DNA from: Pseudomonas rhizophila
Lineage (GTDB): Bacteria; Pseudomonadota; Gammaproteobacteria; Pseudomonadales; Pseudomonadaceae
Length of the DNA: 64,000 bases
Assembly (NCBI RefSeq): GCF_003033885.1
Contig: NZ_CP024081.1
Span: forward strand, 5,267,178-5,331,177
Reading direction: 5' to 3'
Shown here: in pieces, positions 51,226-61,412 of the stretch
Layout of the letters: each line of letters starts with the position of its first letter
Numbering within the stretch: position 1 is the first letter of the stretch
The notes under the pieces: model-generated
What the model was told of the DNA's origin: nothing
The model's database searches: none
The model's input: only the letters and a program-made list of their open reading frames with translations
Translations under genes and position numbers: made by a program

Positions 51226-52425
51226 TTAGGCCGCACTGAACATCTTGTGCGGATCGATCACAAACTTCTTCGGTACGCCTGCATCGAACTCGCCGTAGCC
51301 TTTAGGCGCGTCGTCCAGGCTGATGACCTGTACGCCGACGATTTCTGCGATGTTGATGCGATCCCACATGATGGCTTGCATCAGTTGGCGGTTGTACTTC
51401 ATCACCGGCGTCTGGCCGGTGTGGAAGCTGTGGGACTTGGCCCAGCCCAGACCGAAACGGATGCTCAGGCTACCCATTTTTGCCGCGGCATCGACCGCGC
51501 CCGGGTCTTCGGTGACGTAGAGGCCGGGGATGCCGATCTTGCCGGCTACGCGAACCACACCCATCAACGAGTTGAGCACGGTGGCCGGAGCTTCGTGCTT
51601 GACGCCTTCATGGCCGTGACCACGGGCTTCGAAGCCCACCGCGTCAACGGCGCAGTCGACTTCCGGTTCGCCCAGCAGCGCGGCGATCTGTTCGTGCAGC
51701 GGAGTGTCTTTGGACAGGTCGGCGATTTCAAAACCCTGGGCCTTGGCGTGGGCCAGGCGGATCGGGTTGACGTCACCGATAATGACCACAGCGGCACCCA
51801 ACAGGCGGGCGGAAGCGGCAGCCGCCAGGCCAACCGGACCGGCACCCGCGATGTAGACGGAGCTGCCAGGACCAACGCCGGCGGTGACGGCGCCGTGGTA
51901 GCCGGTCGGCAGGATGTCGGACAGGCAGGTCAGGTCGCGGATTTTCTCCATGGCCTTGTCGCGGTCCGGCAGCTTCAACAGGTTGAAATCCGCGTATGGC
52001 ACCAGCACGTATTCGGCCTGGCCGCCGGTCCAGTCACCCATGTCCACATAACCGTAGGCACCGCCGGCACGGGCCGGGTTGACGGTCAGGCAGACGCCGG
52101 TGTGTTGTTCTTTGCAGGAACGGCAGCGCCCGCAAGCCACGTTGAACGGAACAGACACCAGGTCGCCGATCTTCAGGTTTTCGACGTCGTTGCCCTTTTC
52201 GATCACTTCACCGGTGATTTCGTGGCCCAGGACCAGGCCGGTCTGAGCGGTGGTGCGGCCGCGCACCATGTGCTGGTCGGAGCCGCAGATGTTGGTGGAT
52301 ACCACGCGCAGGATGACGCCGTGCTCGATCTTCCTGCCACGCGGGTCCTGCATTTTTGGATAGTCGATTTTCTGTACTTCGACCTTGCCGTTGCCGAGAT
52401 ACACGACACCACGATTGCCAGACAT
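51226..52425 (-). CDS. fdhA: FdhA, glutathione-independent formaldehyde dehydrogenase
   Basis: A 399-residue zinc- and NAD-dependent dehydrogenase of the medium-chain family, very close in style to the P. putida enzyme. The catalytic zinc ligands are C47 (N-I-C-G-S-D) and H68 (G-H-E-I). The structural zinc cysteines are C98, C101, C104 and C112. The Rossmann motif is G-A-G-P-V-G (about residue 178). It oxidises formaldehyde to formate, fitting the sarcosine oxidase genes upstream, which release formaldehyde. AGGTGA lies upstream of the ATG. A REPIN separates it from purU. Confidence 0.95.
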   Translation of the reverse strand: MSGNRGVVYLGNGKVEVQKIDYPKMQDPRGRKIEHGVILRVVSTNICGSDQHMVRGRTTAQTGLVLGHEITGEVIEKGNDVENLKIGDLVSVPFNVACGRCRSCKEQHTGVCLTVNPARAGGAYGYVDMGDWTGGQAEYVLVPYADFNLLKLPDRDKAMEKIRDLTCLSDILPTGYHGAVTAGVGPGSSVYIAGAGPVGLAAAASARLLGAAVVIIGDVNPIRLAHAKAQGFEIADLSKDTPLHEQIAALLGEPEVDCAVDAVGFEARGHGHEGVKHEAPATVLNSLMGVVRVAGKIGIPGLYVTEDPGAVDAAAKMGSLSIRFGLGWAKSHSFHTGQTPVMKYNRQLMQAIMWDRINIAEIVGVQVISLDDAPKGYGEFDAGVPKKFVIDPHKMFSAA

Positions 52426-52532
52426 GCTTTCACCTCGCTGTTGTTTTTATGAAACTGCGTTGCCCAGGCAGGCAGCGCGTTGATTGCTCGGGTAGTGCTT
52501 GTGTCTTGTTTCTTTGTTGTCTGTAAGGGCCT

Positions 52533-52615
52533 CATCGCGAGCAGGCTCGCTCCCACAGTACATAGAACCCAGTCATGCCCCAGATCCACTGTGGGAGCGA
52601 GCCTGCTCGCGATGG
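52533..52615. repeat. REP pair
   Basis: Reverse and forward GAGCCTGCTCGCG-type REPs between fdhA and purU (52533-52559 and 52589-52615). Confidence 0.86.
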
Positions 52616-52619
52616 CGAT

Positions 52620-53477
52620 CTAAAGAACAACGGTTCGGTTGGCATTGAGAAACACCCGCCGCTCAATGTGATACCCCACCGCCCGGGCCAGGGTCAGCCC
52701 TTCGATGTCCCGGCCCTTGGCGATCAGGTCTTCGGGATAGTGGCTGTGGTCCACCACTTCCACGCCCTGGGCGATGATCGGGCCTTCGTCCAGGTCGTTG
52801 TTGATGTAGTGCGCCGTGGCGCCGACCAGTTTCACGCCTTTGTTGTAGGCCTGGTGATACGGCTTGGCGCCCTTGAAGCCCGGCAGCAGCGAGTGATGGA
52901 TGTTGATCGCCTTGCCGTCGAGCTTGCGACACAGCTCCGGCGACAGCACTTGCATGTAGCGGGCGAGAATCACCAGCTCGGCGCCGGTGTCTTCGATCAC
53001 CTGCCACACCTGCCGCTCCTGGGAGGGCTTGTCGTTCGGGTCCAAGGGGAAATGGTAGTACGGAATCTGGTGCCAGTCGGCCAGCGGCTTGAGGTCCGGG
53101 TGGTTGGACACCACGGCCACGACATCCATGGACAACTGGCCGATGCGCTGACGGTAGAGCAAGTCGTTGAGGCAGTGATCGGCCTTGGAGACCATGATCA
53201 CCACTTTGGGCCGGTAGTTGGGTGGCGTCAGTTCGAAGATCATGCCAAAGGCTTGCGCACGTTCGGCCAGGCCGGCCCGGAAGTTTTGCTCATCAAAACC
53301 GTCGGGTTGGCGGAACTCCACACGAATGAAAAAACGCGCCGAGAGCCGGTCGTCGAAGGAATGATGCTCGGTGACGTAGCAGCCCTGCTCGAACAGAAAG
53401 CGCGTCACCGCGTCCACCGTGCCGAGCACGCTGGGGCAGTCGGCAGTCAAGATCCATGTGTCTGGGGCGCGGCTCAT
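52620..53477 (-). CDS. purU: PurU, formyltetrahydrofolate deformylase
   Basis: A 285-residue enzyme that hydrolyses 10-formyl-THF to formate and THF. An N-terminal ACT domain (about 8-80, T-A-D-C-P-S-V-L-G-T-V) is followed by the formyltransferase fold with N-I-H-H-S-L-L-P-G-F-K-G-A (catalytic His) and a later D-E-G-P-I-I. It balances the folate pool when serine/glycine and sarcosine fluxes are high. The ATG at 53477 has AGGAG 8 bases upstream. A REPIN of a different family starts immediately before the ribosome site (53491). Confidence 0.95.
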   Translation of the reverse strand: MSRAPDTWILTADCPSVLGTVDAVTRFLFEQGCYVTEHHSFDDRLSARFFIRVEFRQPDGFDEQNFRAGLAERAQAFGMIFELTPPNYRPKVVIMVSKADHCLNDLLYRQRIGQLSMDVVAVVSNHPDLKPLADWHQIPYYHFPLDPNDKPSQERQVWQVIEDTGAELVILARYMQVLSPELCRKLDGKAINIHHSLLPGFKGAKPYHQAYNKGVKLVGATAHYINNDLDEGPIIAQGVEVVDHSHYPEDLIAKGRDIEGLTLARAVGYHIERRVFLNANRTVVL

Positions 53478-53490
53478 TGCAGTGACTCCT

Positions 53491-53620
53491 GTGGCGAGGG
53501 GATTTATCCCCGTCGGGCTGCGAAGCAGCCCCAAAAAGCTTGATGTGATCGGCCTGACGTACTGAGGTGGCAGGTTTGGGGTCTGCTGCGCAGCCCAACG
53601 GGGATAAATCCCCTCGCCAC
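53491..53620. repeat. REPIN, GTGGCGAGGGGATTTATCCC family
   Basis: A 130-base inverted pair: GTGGCGAGGGGATTTATCCC (53491) and its complement ending at 53620, each with an inner GGGCTGCG(A/C)AGCAGCCC-type mini-palindrome. It fills the soxG-purU gap and abuts the purU ribosome site. Confidence 0.85.
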
Positions 53621-53643
53621 AAAAAGACAGCGTCCAACCCTAG

Positions 53644-54276
53644 TCAGGCCTGCACGCTCAACCCATACTCAGCCGCGGCATCCTGCAACCACAGCCACCA
53701 GTAATCGGAGAAGCTGCGGCGAATCACCAGTTCCCAGGTGTCTTCGCCCGTGTGGCGGATCACCAGTTGCGACTTGGCGAACACCGTGCCCACGGCTTTG
53801 CCCACCGGGAAATTGCTTGGGTGTACGTCATAGCTGGTGGATTTCATCAGCACGTCGCGCACATTCGGGCCGGACAGTTCGAGGATCTGCTGACCGCCGC
53901 TGACGTTGACGATCTGGATGTGCAGATCGCCCAGGGCTTCGCGCAGGTTTTTCTCGGCGGCAAATTCTTCGCCACTGGGCACCACCAGCAGCCACTCGTC
54001 CGGGCCGAGCCATTGCAGGCTGGTTTCGCCCTTGACGATGACGGTCAGCGCGCCCGGCAGCTCCAGGCCCAGGGCCTTGTGCACGCCAGCAGCGAACGCA
54101 GGGTCATGACCATCGCCACGGATGGTCAAGTGGCCCAGGAGTTTCTTCTCGCGCACGGTCACGCCGGCGTTCTTGCGACCCTTGCCCACCAGGCTGGCGA
54201 GGTCGGCATGGTGCAGCGACGACTCGGCCTTGGCCCCGGTGGTTGGGCGTTGTTGGTACACGTTGACTGCGGTCAT
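53644..54276 (-). CDS. soxG: SoxG, sarcosine oxidase gamma subunit
   Basis: A 210-residue gamma subunit of the heterotetrameric enzyme. It contains H-L-T-I-R-G-D-G-H-D near residue 55, the E-W-L-L-V-V-P segment and a C-terminal R-R-S-F-S-D-Y-W-W-L-W-L-Q. These are the GcvT-like features of the family. It is separated from soxA by a 135-base gap holding a composite repeat, and encoded in order soxB-D-A-G. An earlier in-frame start would read into that repeat; the ATG at 54276 is preferred. Confidence 0.93.
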   Translation of the reverse strand: MTAVNVYQQRPTTGAKAESSLHHADLASLVGKGRKNAGVTVREKKLLGHLTIRGDGHDPAFAAGVHKALGLELPGALTVIVKGETSLQWLGPDEWLLVVPSGEEFAAEKNLREALGDLHIQIVNVSGGQQILELSGPNVRDVLMKSTSYDVHPSNFPVGKAVGTVFAKSQLVIRHTGEDTWELVIRRSFSDYWWLWLQDAAAEYGLSVQA

Positions 54277-54298
54277 ATGGAGCACCTGTCTCGTAGAT

Positions 54299-54407
54299 TG
54301 ATCGTTCCCACGCTCTGCGTGGGAATGCCGCCATGGACGCTCTGCGTCCGCTTTTGGGACGCGGAGCGTCCCGGGATGCATTCCCACGCGGAGCGTGGGA
54401 ACGATCA
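54299..54407. repeat. Composite inverted repeat, third family, copy 2
   Basis: The same nested layout as 28304-28412: outer TGATCGTTCCCACGCTCTGC and its complement, inner GACGC(G)GAGCGTC-type arms. It lies inside the sox operon between soxA and soxG. Confidence 0.82.
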
Positions 54408-54411
54408 GGTA

Positions 54412-57400
54412 TCAAATATTCTGCCGATCCCCCTTCGGATCGAAGAACACCGAAGAAACAATCTCTGCCTCGATCACGCTGCCGTCGGCCAATGGCGCGA
54501 ACACGCGTTCGCCCATCCGCTTGAGGCCGCCCTTGACCACGCCCATGGCAAATGAATAACCCAGGGAGTTGTGGGCGTAGCTGGACGTCACATGACCGAC
54601 CATGGTCATCGGGATCGCCTGCTTGGTGTTGAACACCAGTTGCGCACCTTCCGGCAGCCAGACATTCGGGTCGATCGGCTTGAGGCCCACCAGTTGCTTG
54701 CGGTCCTCACGCACACAGTCTTCGCGATTCATGCCACGCCAGCCGATCCACGAGAACGGTTTGGTCCGGCCTACGCACCAGCCCATGTTCAGGTCGTCCG
54801 GGGTCATCGAGCTGTCAGTGTCCTGACCGACAATGATGAAGCCCTTCTCGGCCCGCAATACGTGCATGGTCTCGGTGCCATACGGGGTCAGGTTGTATTT
54901 CTTCCCAGCCTCGACGATCTGCTCGAGCACGCCCATGGCGTAGTCGGCCTGCACGTTGACTTCGTACGACAGTTCGCCGGTGAACGAGATACGGAACACC
55001 CGCGCCGGTACACCACCCACCAGGCCTTCTTTCCAGGTCATGAACGGGAAAGCGTCCTTATCCAGGTCGATGTCGGTGACTTCGCTCAGCAGCTTGCGGC
55101 TGTTGGGGCCCGACAGGGTCATGGTCGCCCAGTGGTCGGTAACCGAAGTGAAGTACACCTTCAGGTCCGGCCATTCGGTCTGGTGATAGATCTCCAGCCA
55201 TTGCAGCACGCGCGCCGCGCCGCCAGTGGTGGTGGTCATCACGAAATGGTTGTCCGCCAGACAGGCCGTCACGCCATCGTCGAAGACCATGCCGTCTTCC
55301 TTGCACATCAAACCGTAGCGGGCCTTGCCCACGTCGAGCTTGGTCCAGGCGTTGGTGTACACGCGGTTAAGGAACTCGCGGGCGTCCGGGCCCTGGATAT
55401 CGATCTTGCCCAGAGTCGAGGCATCCAGCAGGCCGACGCTATCGCGCACGGCTTTGCATTCGCGCTTGACTGCAGCGTGCATGTCTTCGCCGTTCTTCGG
55501 GAAGTACCAAGGGCGCTTCCACTGGCCGACGTCTTCGAATTCAGCACCGTTTTTCACATGCCAGGCATGCAGCGCGGTGAAGCGTACCGGTTCGAAGATG
55601 TGCCCGCAGTGCCGCCCGGCTATCGCGCCGAAGGTCACCGGCGTGTAGTTCGGGCGGAACATGGTGGTGCCCATCTGCGGGATGCTCACGTTCAGCGAGC
55701 GAGCCGCGATGGCCAGGCCGTTGACGTTGCCCAGCTTGCCCTGGTCAGTACCAAAGCCCAGTGCGGTGTAGCGCTTGACGTGTTCGACCGACTCGAAGCC
55801 TTCGCGGGTGGCGAGTTCGATGGCGGCGGCAGTGACGTCGTTCTGCAGGTCGACGAATTGCTTCGGCGCCCGTGCAGTGGATTTTTCATGCGGCACCTGG
55901 AACAGCGCCAGGGTCGGTTCTTCCTGGCGGCTCAGGGCTTTGGGCAACACACCCTCCACCGCTTTGAAACCGGCTTCGTTGGCCGCGCGCACGCCACCTT
56001 CGAAACCATCGGCCAAGGTGTCACCCAGGCTGTAGACGCCATTCACGCCGCCGACGCACACGCGCTTCTGCGGTGCTTCGCCCGGTACGAAACCAAGGAT
56101 GTCTTCGCGCCAGATCGGCTTGCCGCCCAAGTGCGAAGCCAGGTGAACCACTGGGCTGTAGCCGCCGGAGCTGGCCACCAGGTCGCAGTCCAGCCATTCG
56201 CCGGGACTGGTGACCTTGTGCGCCTTGACGTCGATGGCGGCGATGCGGGCCCCGGTGACGCGCTTGCTGCCACGAGCCTCGATCACGGCGCTGCCGGTGA
56301 GGATGCGGATGCCTTTGGCACGCGCCTCTTCCACCAGCGCGCCACGCGGGTTGCTGCGGGCGTCGGCGATGGCCACCACTTGCAGGCTGGCGTCGAGCCA
56401 GTCCAGCGCCACTCGATAGGCGTGATCGTTGTTGGTGCTCAGCACCAGTTTCTTGCCCGGTGCCACGCCATAGCGGCGCACGTAGGTGGAGACCGCGCCG
56501 GCCAGCATGTTGCCCGGTACGTCGTTGTTGCCGTAGACCAGCGGCCGTTCGCAGGCACCAGTCGCCAGCACCACGCGCTTGGCGCGGACCCGGTTGATGC
56601 GCTGGCGGACCTGGCCGATTGGCGCGCGATCACCCAGGTGGTCGGTGAGGCGCTCGTGGATGGTCAGGAAGTTATGGTCGTGGTAACCGTTCACCGTGGC
56701 GCGCGGCAACAGCACCACATCTGGCATCGACTTGAGCTCAGCCACAACAGCGGCCACCCATTCGGTCGCCGGTTTGCCATCCAGGCTCTCGCGGGAATCG
56801 AGCAGGCTGCCGCCGAACTCTTCCTGCTCGTCGGCCAGGATCACCCGCGCACCGCTGCGGGCCGCGGCCAATGCGGCGGCCAGGCCAGCAGGGCCGGCGC
56901 CGACAACCAGCACGTCGCAATGACGGTTCATGTAGTCGTAGGTGTCCGGGTCGTTCTCGGTCGGCGAGCGACCCAGGCCCGCGGCCTTGCGGATGTACTT
57001 TTCGTAAGTCATCCAGAACGATTGCGGGTACATGAAGGTTTTGTAGTAGAAGCCCGGCGGCATCAGCTTGCCGCCGACCTTGCCGAGAATACCCATCATG
57101 TCGTTGTTCACGTTCGGCCAGCCGTTGGTGCTGGTGGCGACCAACCCTTGATACAGCGCCTGTTGCGTGGCGCGCACGTTAGGGATCTGCGTGGCTTCGG
57201 TGGCGCCGATCTGCAGTACCGCGTTCGGCTCTTCGGCGCCGGCGGCAAAGATGCCACGCGGACGGGAATACTTGAAGCTGCGGCCGATGATGTCGACACC
57301 GTTGGCCAGCAGTGCAGCGGCCAGGGAATCGCCCTCGAAGCCTTTATAGGTCTGGCCGTTGAAGGTGAAGCTCAGCACTTTGTTGCGGTCGATCCGTCCG

Positions 57401-57429
57401 CCGTTGGACAGGCGATTGATCTGGCTCAT
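54412..57429 (-). CDS. soxA: SoxA, sarcosine oxidase alpha subunit
   Basis: A 1005-residue subunit of the tetrameric sarcosine oxidase. It has an N-terminal ferredoxin-like part (about 12-95), an NAD-binding motif G177-A-G179-P-A-G182, a middle nucleotide-binding domain and a C-terminal GcvT-like folate domain (about 610-995, Y-G-L-M-C-K-E-D-G-M-V-F-D-D, S-G-P-N-S-R-K-L-L). The C-terminal domain passes the methylene group to THF. The start overlaps the soxD stop by four bases. Confidence 0.97.
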   Translation of the reverse strand: MSQINRLSNGGRIDRNKVLSFTFNGQTYKGFEGDSLAAALLANGVDIIGRSFKYSRPRGIFAAGAEEPNAVLQIGATEATQIPNVRATQQALYQGLVATSTNGWPNVNNDMMGILGKVGGKLMPPGFYYKTFMYPQSFWMTYEKYIRKAAGLGRSPTENDPDTYDYMNRHCDVLVVGAGPAGLAAALAAARSGARVILADEQEEFGGSLLDSRESLDGKPATEWVAAVVAELKSMPDVVLLPRATVNGYHDHNFLTIHERLTDHLGDRAPIGQVRQRINRVRAKRVVLATGACERPLVYGNNDVPGNMLAGAVSTYVRRYGVAPGKKLVLSTNNDHAYRVALDWLDASLQVVAIADARSNPRGALVEEARAKGIRILTGSAVIEARGSKRVTGARIAAIDVKAHKVTSPGEWLDCDLVASSGGYSPVVHLASHLGGKPIWREDILGFVPGEAPQKRVCVGGVNGVYSLGDTLADGFEGGVRAANEAGFKAVEGVLPKALSRQEEPTLALFQVPHEKSTARAPKQFVDLQNDVTAAAIELATREGFESVEHVKRYTALGFGTDQGKLGNVNGLAIAARSLNVSIPQMGTTMFRPNYTPVTFGAIAGRHCGHIFEPVRFTALHAWHVKNGAEFEDVGQWKRPWYFPKNGEDMHAAVKRECKAVRDSVGLLDASTLGKIDIQGPDAREFLNRVYTNAWTKLDVGKARYGLMCKEDGMVFDDGVTACLADNHFVMTTTTGGAARVLQWLEIYHQTEWPDLKVYFTSVTDHWATMTLSGPNSRKLLSEVTDIDLDKDAFPFMTWKEGLVGGVPARVFRISFTGELSYEVNVQADYAMGVLEQIVEAGKKYNLTPYGTETMHVLRAEKGFIIVGQDTDSSMTPDDLNMGWCVGRTKPFSWIGWRGMNREDCVREDRKQLVGLKPIDPNVWLPEGAQLVFNTKQAIPMTMVGHVTSSYAHNSLGYSFAMGVVKGGLKRMGERVFAPLADGSVIEAEIVSSVFFDPKGDRQNI

Positions 57430-57755
57430 ACCTTCTCTCCCAGAGCCTGCGCGGCCGCTTTCGGACTGTCAGCCTTGTCGGTGAATTGCGGCTTTTGGCC
57501 GATCTTGTAGGTTTCCAGAATCTCGTAGGTCACGGTGTCACGGGTCACGTTGAAATACTGGCGGCAGCCGGCGACGTGGTCCCACAACTCATGGTGCAAC
57601 CCGCGCGGGTTGTCACGGAAGAACATGTAGTCGCCCCACTGCTCGTCGGTGCAGGCATTCGGATCCAGCGGACGCGGGATGTGCGCCTGGCCGGATGCAT
57701 GGAATTCCTCTTCGGAGCGCAGTTCGCCGCAGTGAGGACAGAAGATGTGCAACAT
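57426..57755 (-). CDS. soxD: SoxD, sarcosine oxidase delta subunit
   Basis: A 109-residue zinc-binding subunit. C6 and C9 (F-C-P-H-C) with H60 and C64 (W-D-H-V-A-G-C) are the likely zinc ligands. The sequence E-L-W-D-H-V-A-G-C-R-Q-Y-F-N-V is a family signature. It lies between soxB (14 bases upstream) and soxA (4-base overlap), so it is made in the same transcript. Confidence 0.95.
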   Translation of the reverse strand: MLHIFCPHCGELRSEEEFHASGQAHIPRPLDPNACTDEQWGDYMFFRDNPRGLHHELWDHVAGCRQYFNVTRDTVTYEILETYKIGQKPQFTDKADSPKAAAQALGEKV

Positions 57756-57769
57756 AGGGATTTCTCCTG

Positions 57770-59020
57770 TTAGTGGGCGACGGCAGCAGCGCCGTGTTCG
57801 TCGATCAGTGCACCGTTGTGGAAACGGTCGATGGAAAACGGCGCGGCCAGCGGGTGCATTTCACCCTTGGCCAGGCTTGCAGCGAAGACGTTGCCCGAGC
57901 CCGGGGTGGCCTTGAAGCCGCCAGTGCCCCAACCGCAGTTGAAGAACATGTTCGGCACCGGGGTCTTGGAAATGATCGGGCAGGCGTCCGGCGTAGTGTC
58001 GACGATGCCGCCCCATTGGCGGTTCATGCGTACACGGGACAACACCGGGAACATCTCGACGATGGCCTGAACCGTGTGTTCGATCACCGGGTACGAGCCA
58101 CGCTGGCCGTAGCCGTTGTAGCCGTCGATACCGGCACCGATCACCAGGTCGCCCTTGTCGGACTGGCTGATGTAGCCGTGCACCGCGTTGGACATGATCA
58201 CGCTGTCGATAATCGGCTTGATCGGCTCGGACACCAGCGCTTGCAGCGGGTGGGATTCGATCGGCAGGCGGAAGCCCGCGAGCTTGGCCATGTGTCCGGA
58301 GTTACCGGCGGTGACCACGCCGACGCGCTTGGCGCCGATGAAGCCCTTGTTGGTTTCCACACCGATGCACACGCCGTTTTCCTTGCGGAAACCGATCACT
58401 TCGGTCTGCTGGATCAGGTCCACGCCCAACGCGTCCGCCGCCCGGGCAAAGCCCCAGGCCACGGCATCGTGACGGGCCACGCCGCCGCGACGCTGGACGG
58501 TGGCGCCCATCACCGGGTAGCGAGTGTTTTTCGAGCAATCCAGGTACGGAATCTCGTCGGCCACTTGTTTGGCGTTGAGCAGCTCGCCGTCTACGCCGTT
58601 GAGGCGGTTGGCGCTGACGCGACGCTCGGAATCACGAATGTCCTGCAGGGTATGGCACAGGTTGTAGACGCCACGTTGGGAGAACATCACGTTGTAGTTC
58701 AGGTCCTGGGACAGGCCTTCCCAGAGTTTCATCGCATGTTCGTACAGGTGGGCCGATTCGTCCCACAGGTAGTTGGAGCGCACGATGGTGGTGTTGCGCG
58801 CGGTATTACCGCCGCCCAGCCAGCCCTTCTCGACCACGGCCACGTTGGTGATGCCGTGTTCCTTGGCCAGGTAGTAGGCGGTCGCCAGACCATGCCCGCC
58901 ACCGCCGACAATGACCACGTCGTAGACCTTTTTCGGGGTCGGCGTGCGCCACATCCGCTGCCAGTTTTCATGATGGCTGAGAGAGTGTTTGAAGAGGCCG
59001 AAGCCCGAATAGCGTTGCAT
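57770..59020 (-). CDS. soxB: SoxB, sarcosine oxidase beta subunit
   Basis: A 416-residue flavoprotein subunit that oxidises sarcosine to glycine and formaldehyde (or methylene-THF with the alpha subunit). The FAD-binding motif is G39-G-G-G-H-G44. The stretch [13 protein letters not shown] contains the region near the covalent FMN histidine. It follows glyA by 21 bases, so glyA and the sox genes are co-transcribed. Confidence 0.96.
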   Translation of the reverse strand: MQRYSGFGLFKHSLSHHENWQRMWRTPTPKKVYDVVIVGGGGHGLATAYYLAKEHGITNVAVVEKGWLGGGNTARNTTIVRSNYLWDESAHLYEHAMKLWEGLSQDLNYNVMFSQRGVYNLCHTLQDIRDSERRVSANRLNGVDGELLNAKQVADEIPYLDCSKNTRYPVMGATVQRRGGVARHDAVAWGFARAADALGVDLIQQTEVIGFRKENGVCIGVETNKGFIGAKRVGVVTAGNSGHMAKLAGFRLPIESHPLQALVSEPIKPIIDSVIMSNAVHGYISQSDKGDLVIGAGIDGYNGYGQRGSYPVIEHTVQAIVEMFPVLSRVRMNRQWGGIVDTTPDACPIISKTPVPNMFFNCGWGTGGFKATPGSGNVFAASLAKGEMHPLAAPFSIDRFHNGALIDEHGAAAVAH

Positions 59021-59041
59021 AGTGATTACTCCAAAACCGAC

Positions 59042-60295
<1,254 letters not shown>

Positions 60296-60455
60296 CGCGT
60301 CTCTCCCAGCGGCGGCGGTGCGCCTTTCGTCTCGGTGAGGCACTGACCACCGTTCGGTCGTGCCCTTTGGAAGCGATGGTATGGCCGGCGCAGGCAGGTC
60401 AAATGCCTATGGACGCCACGCAAAGGTGCGTTTACGACATGCGCTCAAAGAGTCG

Positions 60456-60506
60456 GGGAGCAAGGCCTGTGGGATAGCACTGTGTTATCCCACAGGCCTT
60501 GCTCCC
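60456..60506 (-). terminator. Perfect 21-bp hairpin after traX
   Basis: Arms 60456-60476 and 60486-60506 are exact complements with a 9-base loop. It lies 6 bases after the traX stop on the minus strand. There is no T-run, so it may act as a stabiliser or Rho-aided terminator; it resembles a fused REP variant. Confidence 0.65.
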
Positions 60507-60512
60507 ATAGGG

Positions 60513-61217
60513 CTATGCGGCGATCTGGCGAACCGCGAGCAACAGCAGGAAATGCGCGGGATACAGACCGTAGGCCCAGCGCCGCATGGGCGGAGGATGA
60601 AAACGACCAGCGTGTCGCAAAAGCACCAGCCCAAGCCATGGCGCAAACAGACACGCCACCAACCCGCCGATCGCCACCGCATCCCCCAGCCAGGCCGCGC
60701 CATACAGCACCCGCCACTGGTTGGCCGCCAGGCACACCAAGCCTGGCAACAACGCGAAATACCAGGGCCGGCGAAATACCAGCAACATCGCCAGCGGCAG
60801 CAGGACGCCGAAAAAACCGAACATCAGCCGCGAGGAAAACAGCGCCGCCAGCAGCAACGCCCCCGCCGCCAGCAAACGCGCTTCCAGCGTATGGGTTTGC
60901 CAACTACGCGCCACCAGCAACCCGAGGGTCAGGGTCGGCAGCACGTTCAAGGTAGCCGGCACAGGAATAAACAACCGATAAGGAATTTCGCTCACTGAGC
61001 TGAACAGCAACAGCCAGCCCAGGTAACGCCACGAGCTCGCACTGGCCCCGTTGCGCGCCAGGTTCGCCGCCATCGCCAGGCAGAACCAGGGAAACGCCAG
61101 ACGTCCCGGCACATACAACCAATCGGCGGAGTAACCGACATATCGCAGATGATCGAGCACCATCGCCAACAGAGCCAACCACTTGAGCAGGTCCAAGGCT
61201 CCGTCACGTCGGTTCAT
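60513..61217 (-). CDS. TraX-family membrane protein
   Basis: A 234-residue protein with about seven hydrophobic helices. It starts D-G-A-L-D-L-L-K-W-L-A-L-L-A-M-V-L-D-H, a TraX-family motif in which the Asp and His are conserved. R-L-A-F-P-W-F-C follows. TraX of the F plasmid acetylates pilin, but chromosomal homologues have no proven role. No conjugation genes are nearby. The ATG at 61217 gives the family start; an earlier in-frame start is unmatched. It is divergent from the threonine aldolase gene. Confidence 0.85.
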   Translation of the reverse strand: MNRRDGALDLLKWLALLAMVLDHLRYVGYSADWLYVPGRLAFPWFCLAMAANLARNGASASSWRYLGWLLLFSSVSEIPYRLFIPVPATLNVLPTLTLGLLVARSWQTHTLEARLLAAGALLLAALFSSRLMFGFFGVLLPLAMLLVFRRPWYFALLPGLVCLAANQWRVLYGAAWLGDAVAIGGLVACLFAPWLGLVLLRHAGRFHPPPMRRWAYGLYPAHFLLLLAVRQIAA

Positions 61218-61244
61218 GGGTACAGCCGCCCTAGGGTGTTGTGA

Positions 61245-61259
61245 GTTTCTGACAGAAAC
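61245..61259. promoter_or_regulatory. 15-base palindrome in the traX/ltaE divergent region
   Basis: GTTTCTG-A-CAGAAAC is a perfect 7-1-7 inverted repeat. It lies 28 bases before the traX ATG and 154 bases before the aldolase ATG, so it could be an operator for either gene. Confidence 0.4.
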
Positions 61260-61412
61260 ATCCAGTGTGTTCCCCCGCGAATCTTGGGTAAAGTGCGCAC
61301 CACTATCGACCACCGCGTGCCGGACTCAAAGCACGCCGGACCACGGAATTCTCCATCCGGGAATTCTGTCAGGGATCTCTTACCCAGGACTCTCTATTTC
61401 AGGAGCAAGGCC

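Noticed and set aside
54571..57510. Long open frame (979 codons) antisense to soxA
   Set aside because: It mirrors soxA codon structure in high-GC DNA, has no ribosome site and no family motif; soxA is unambiguous.
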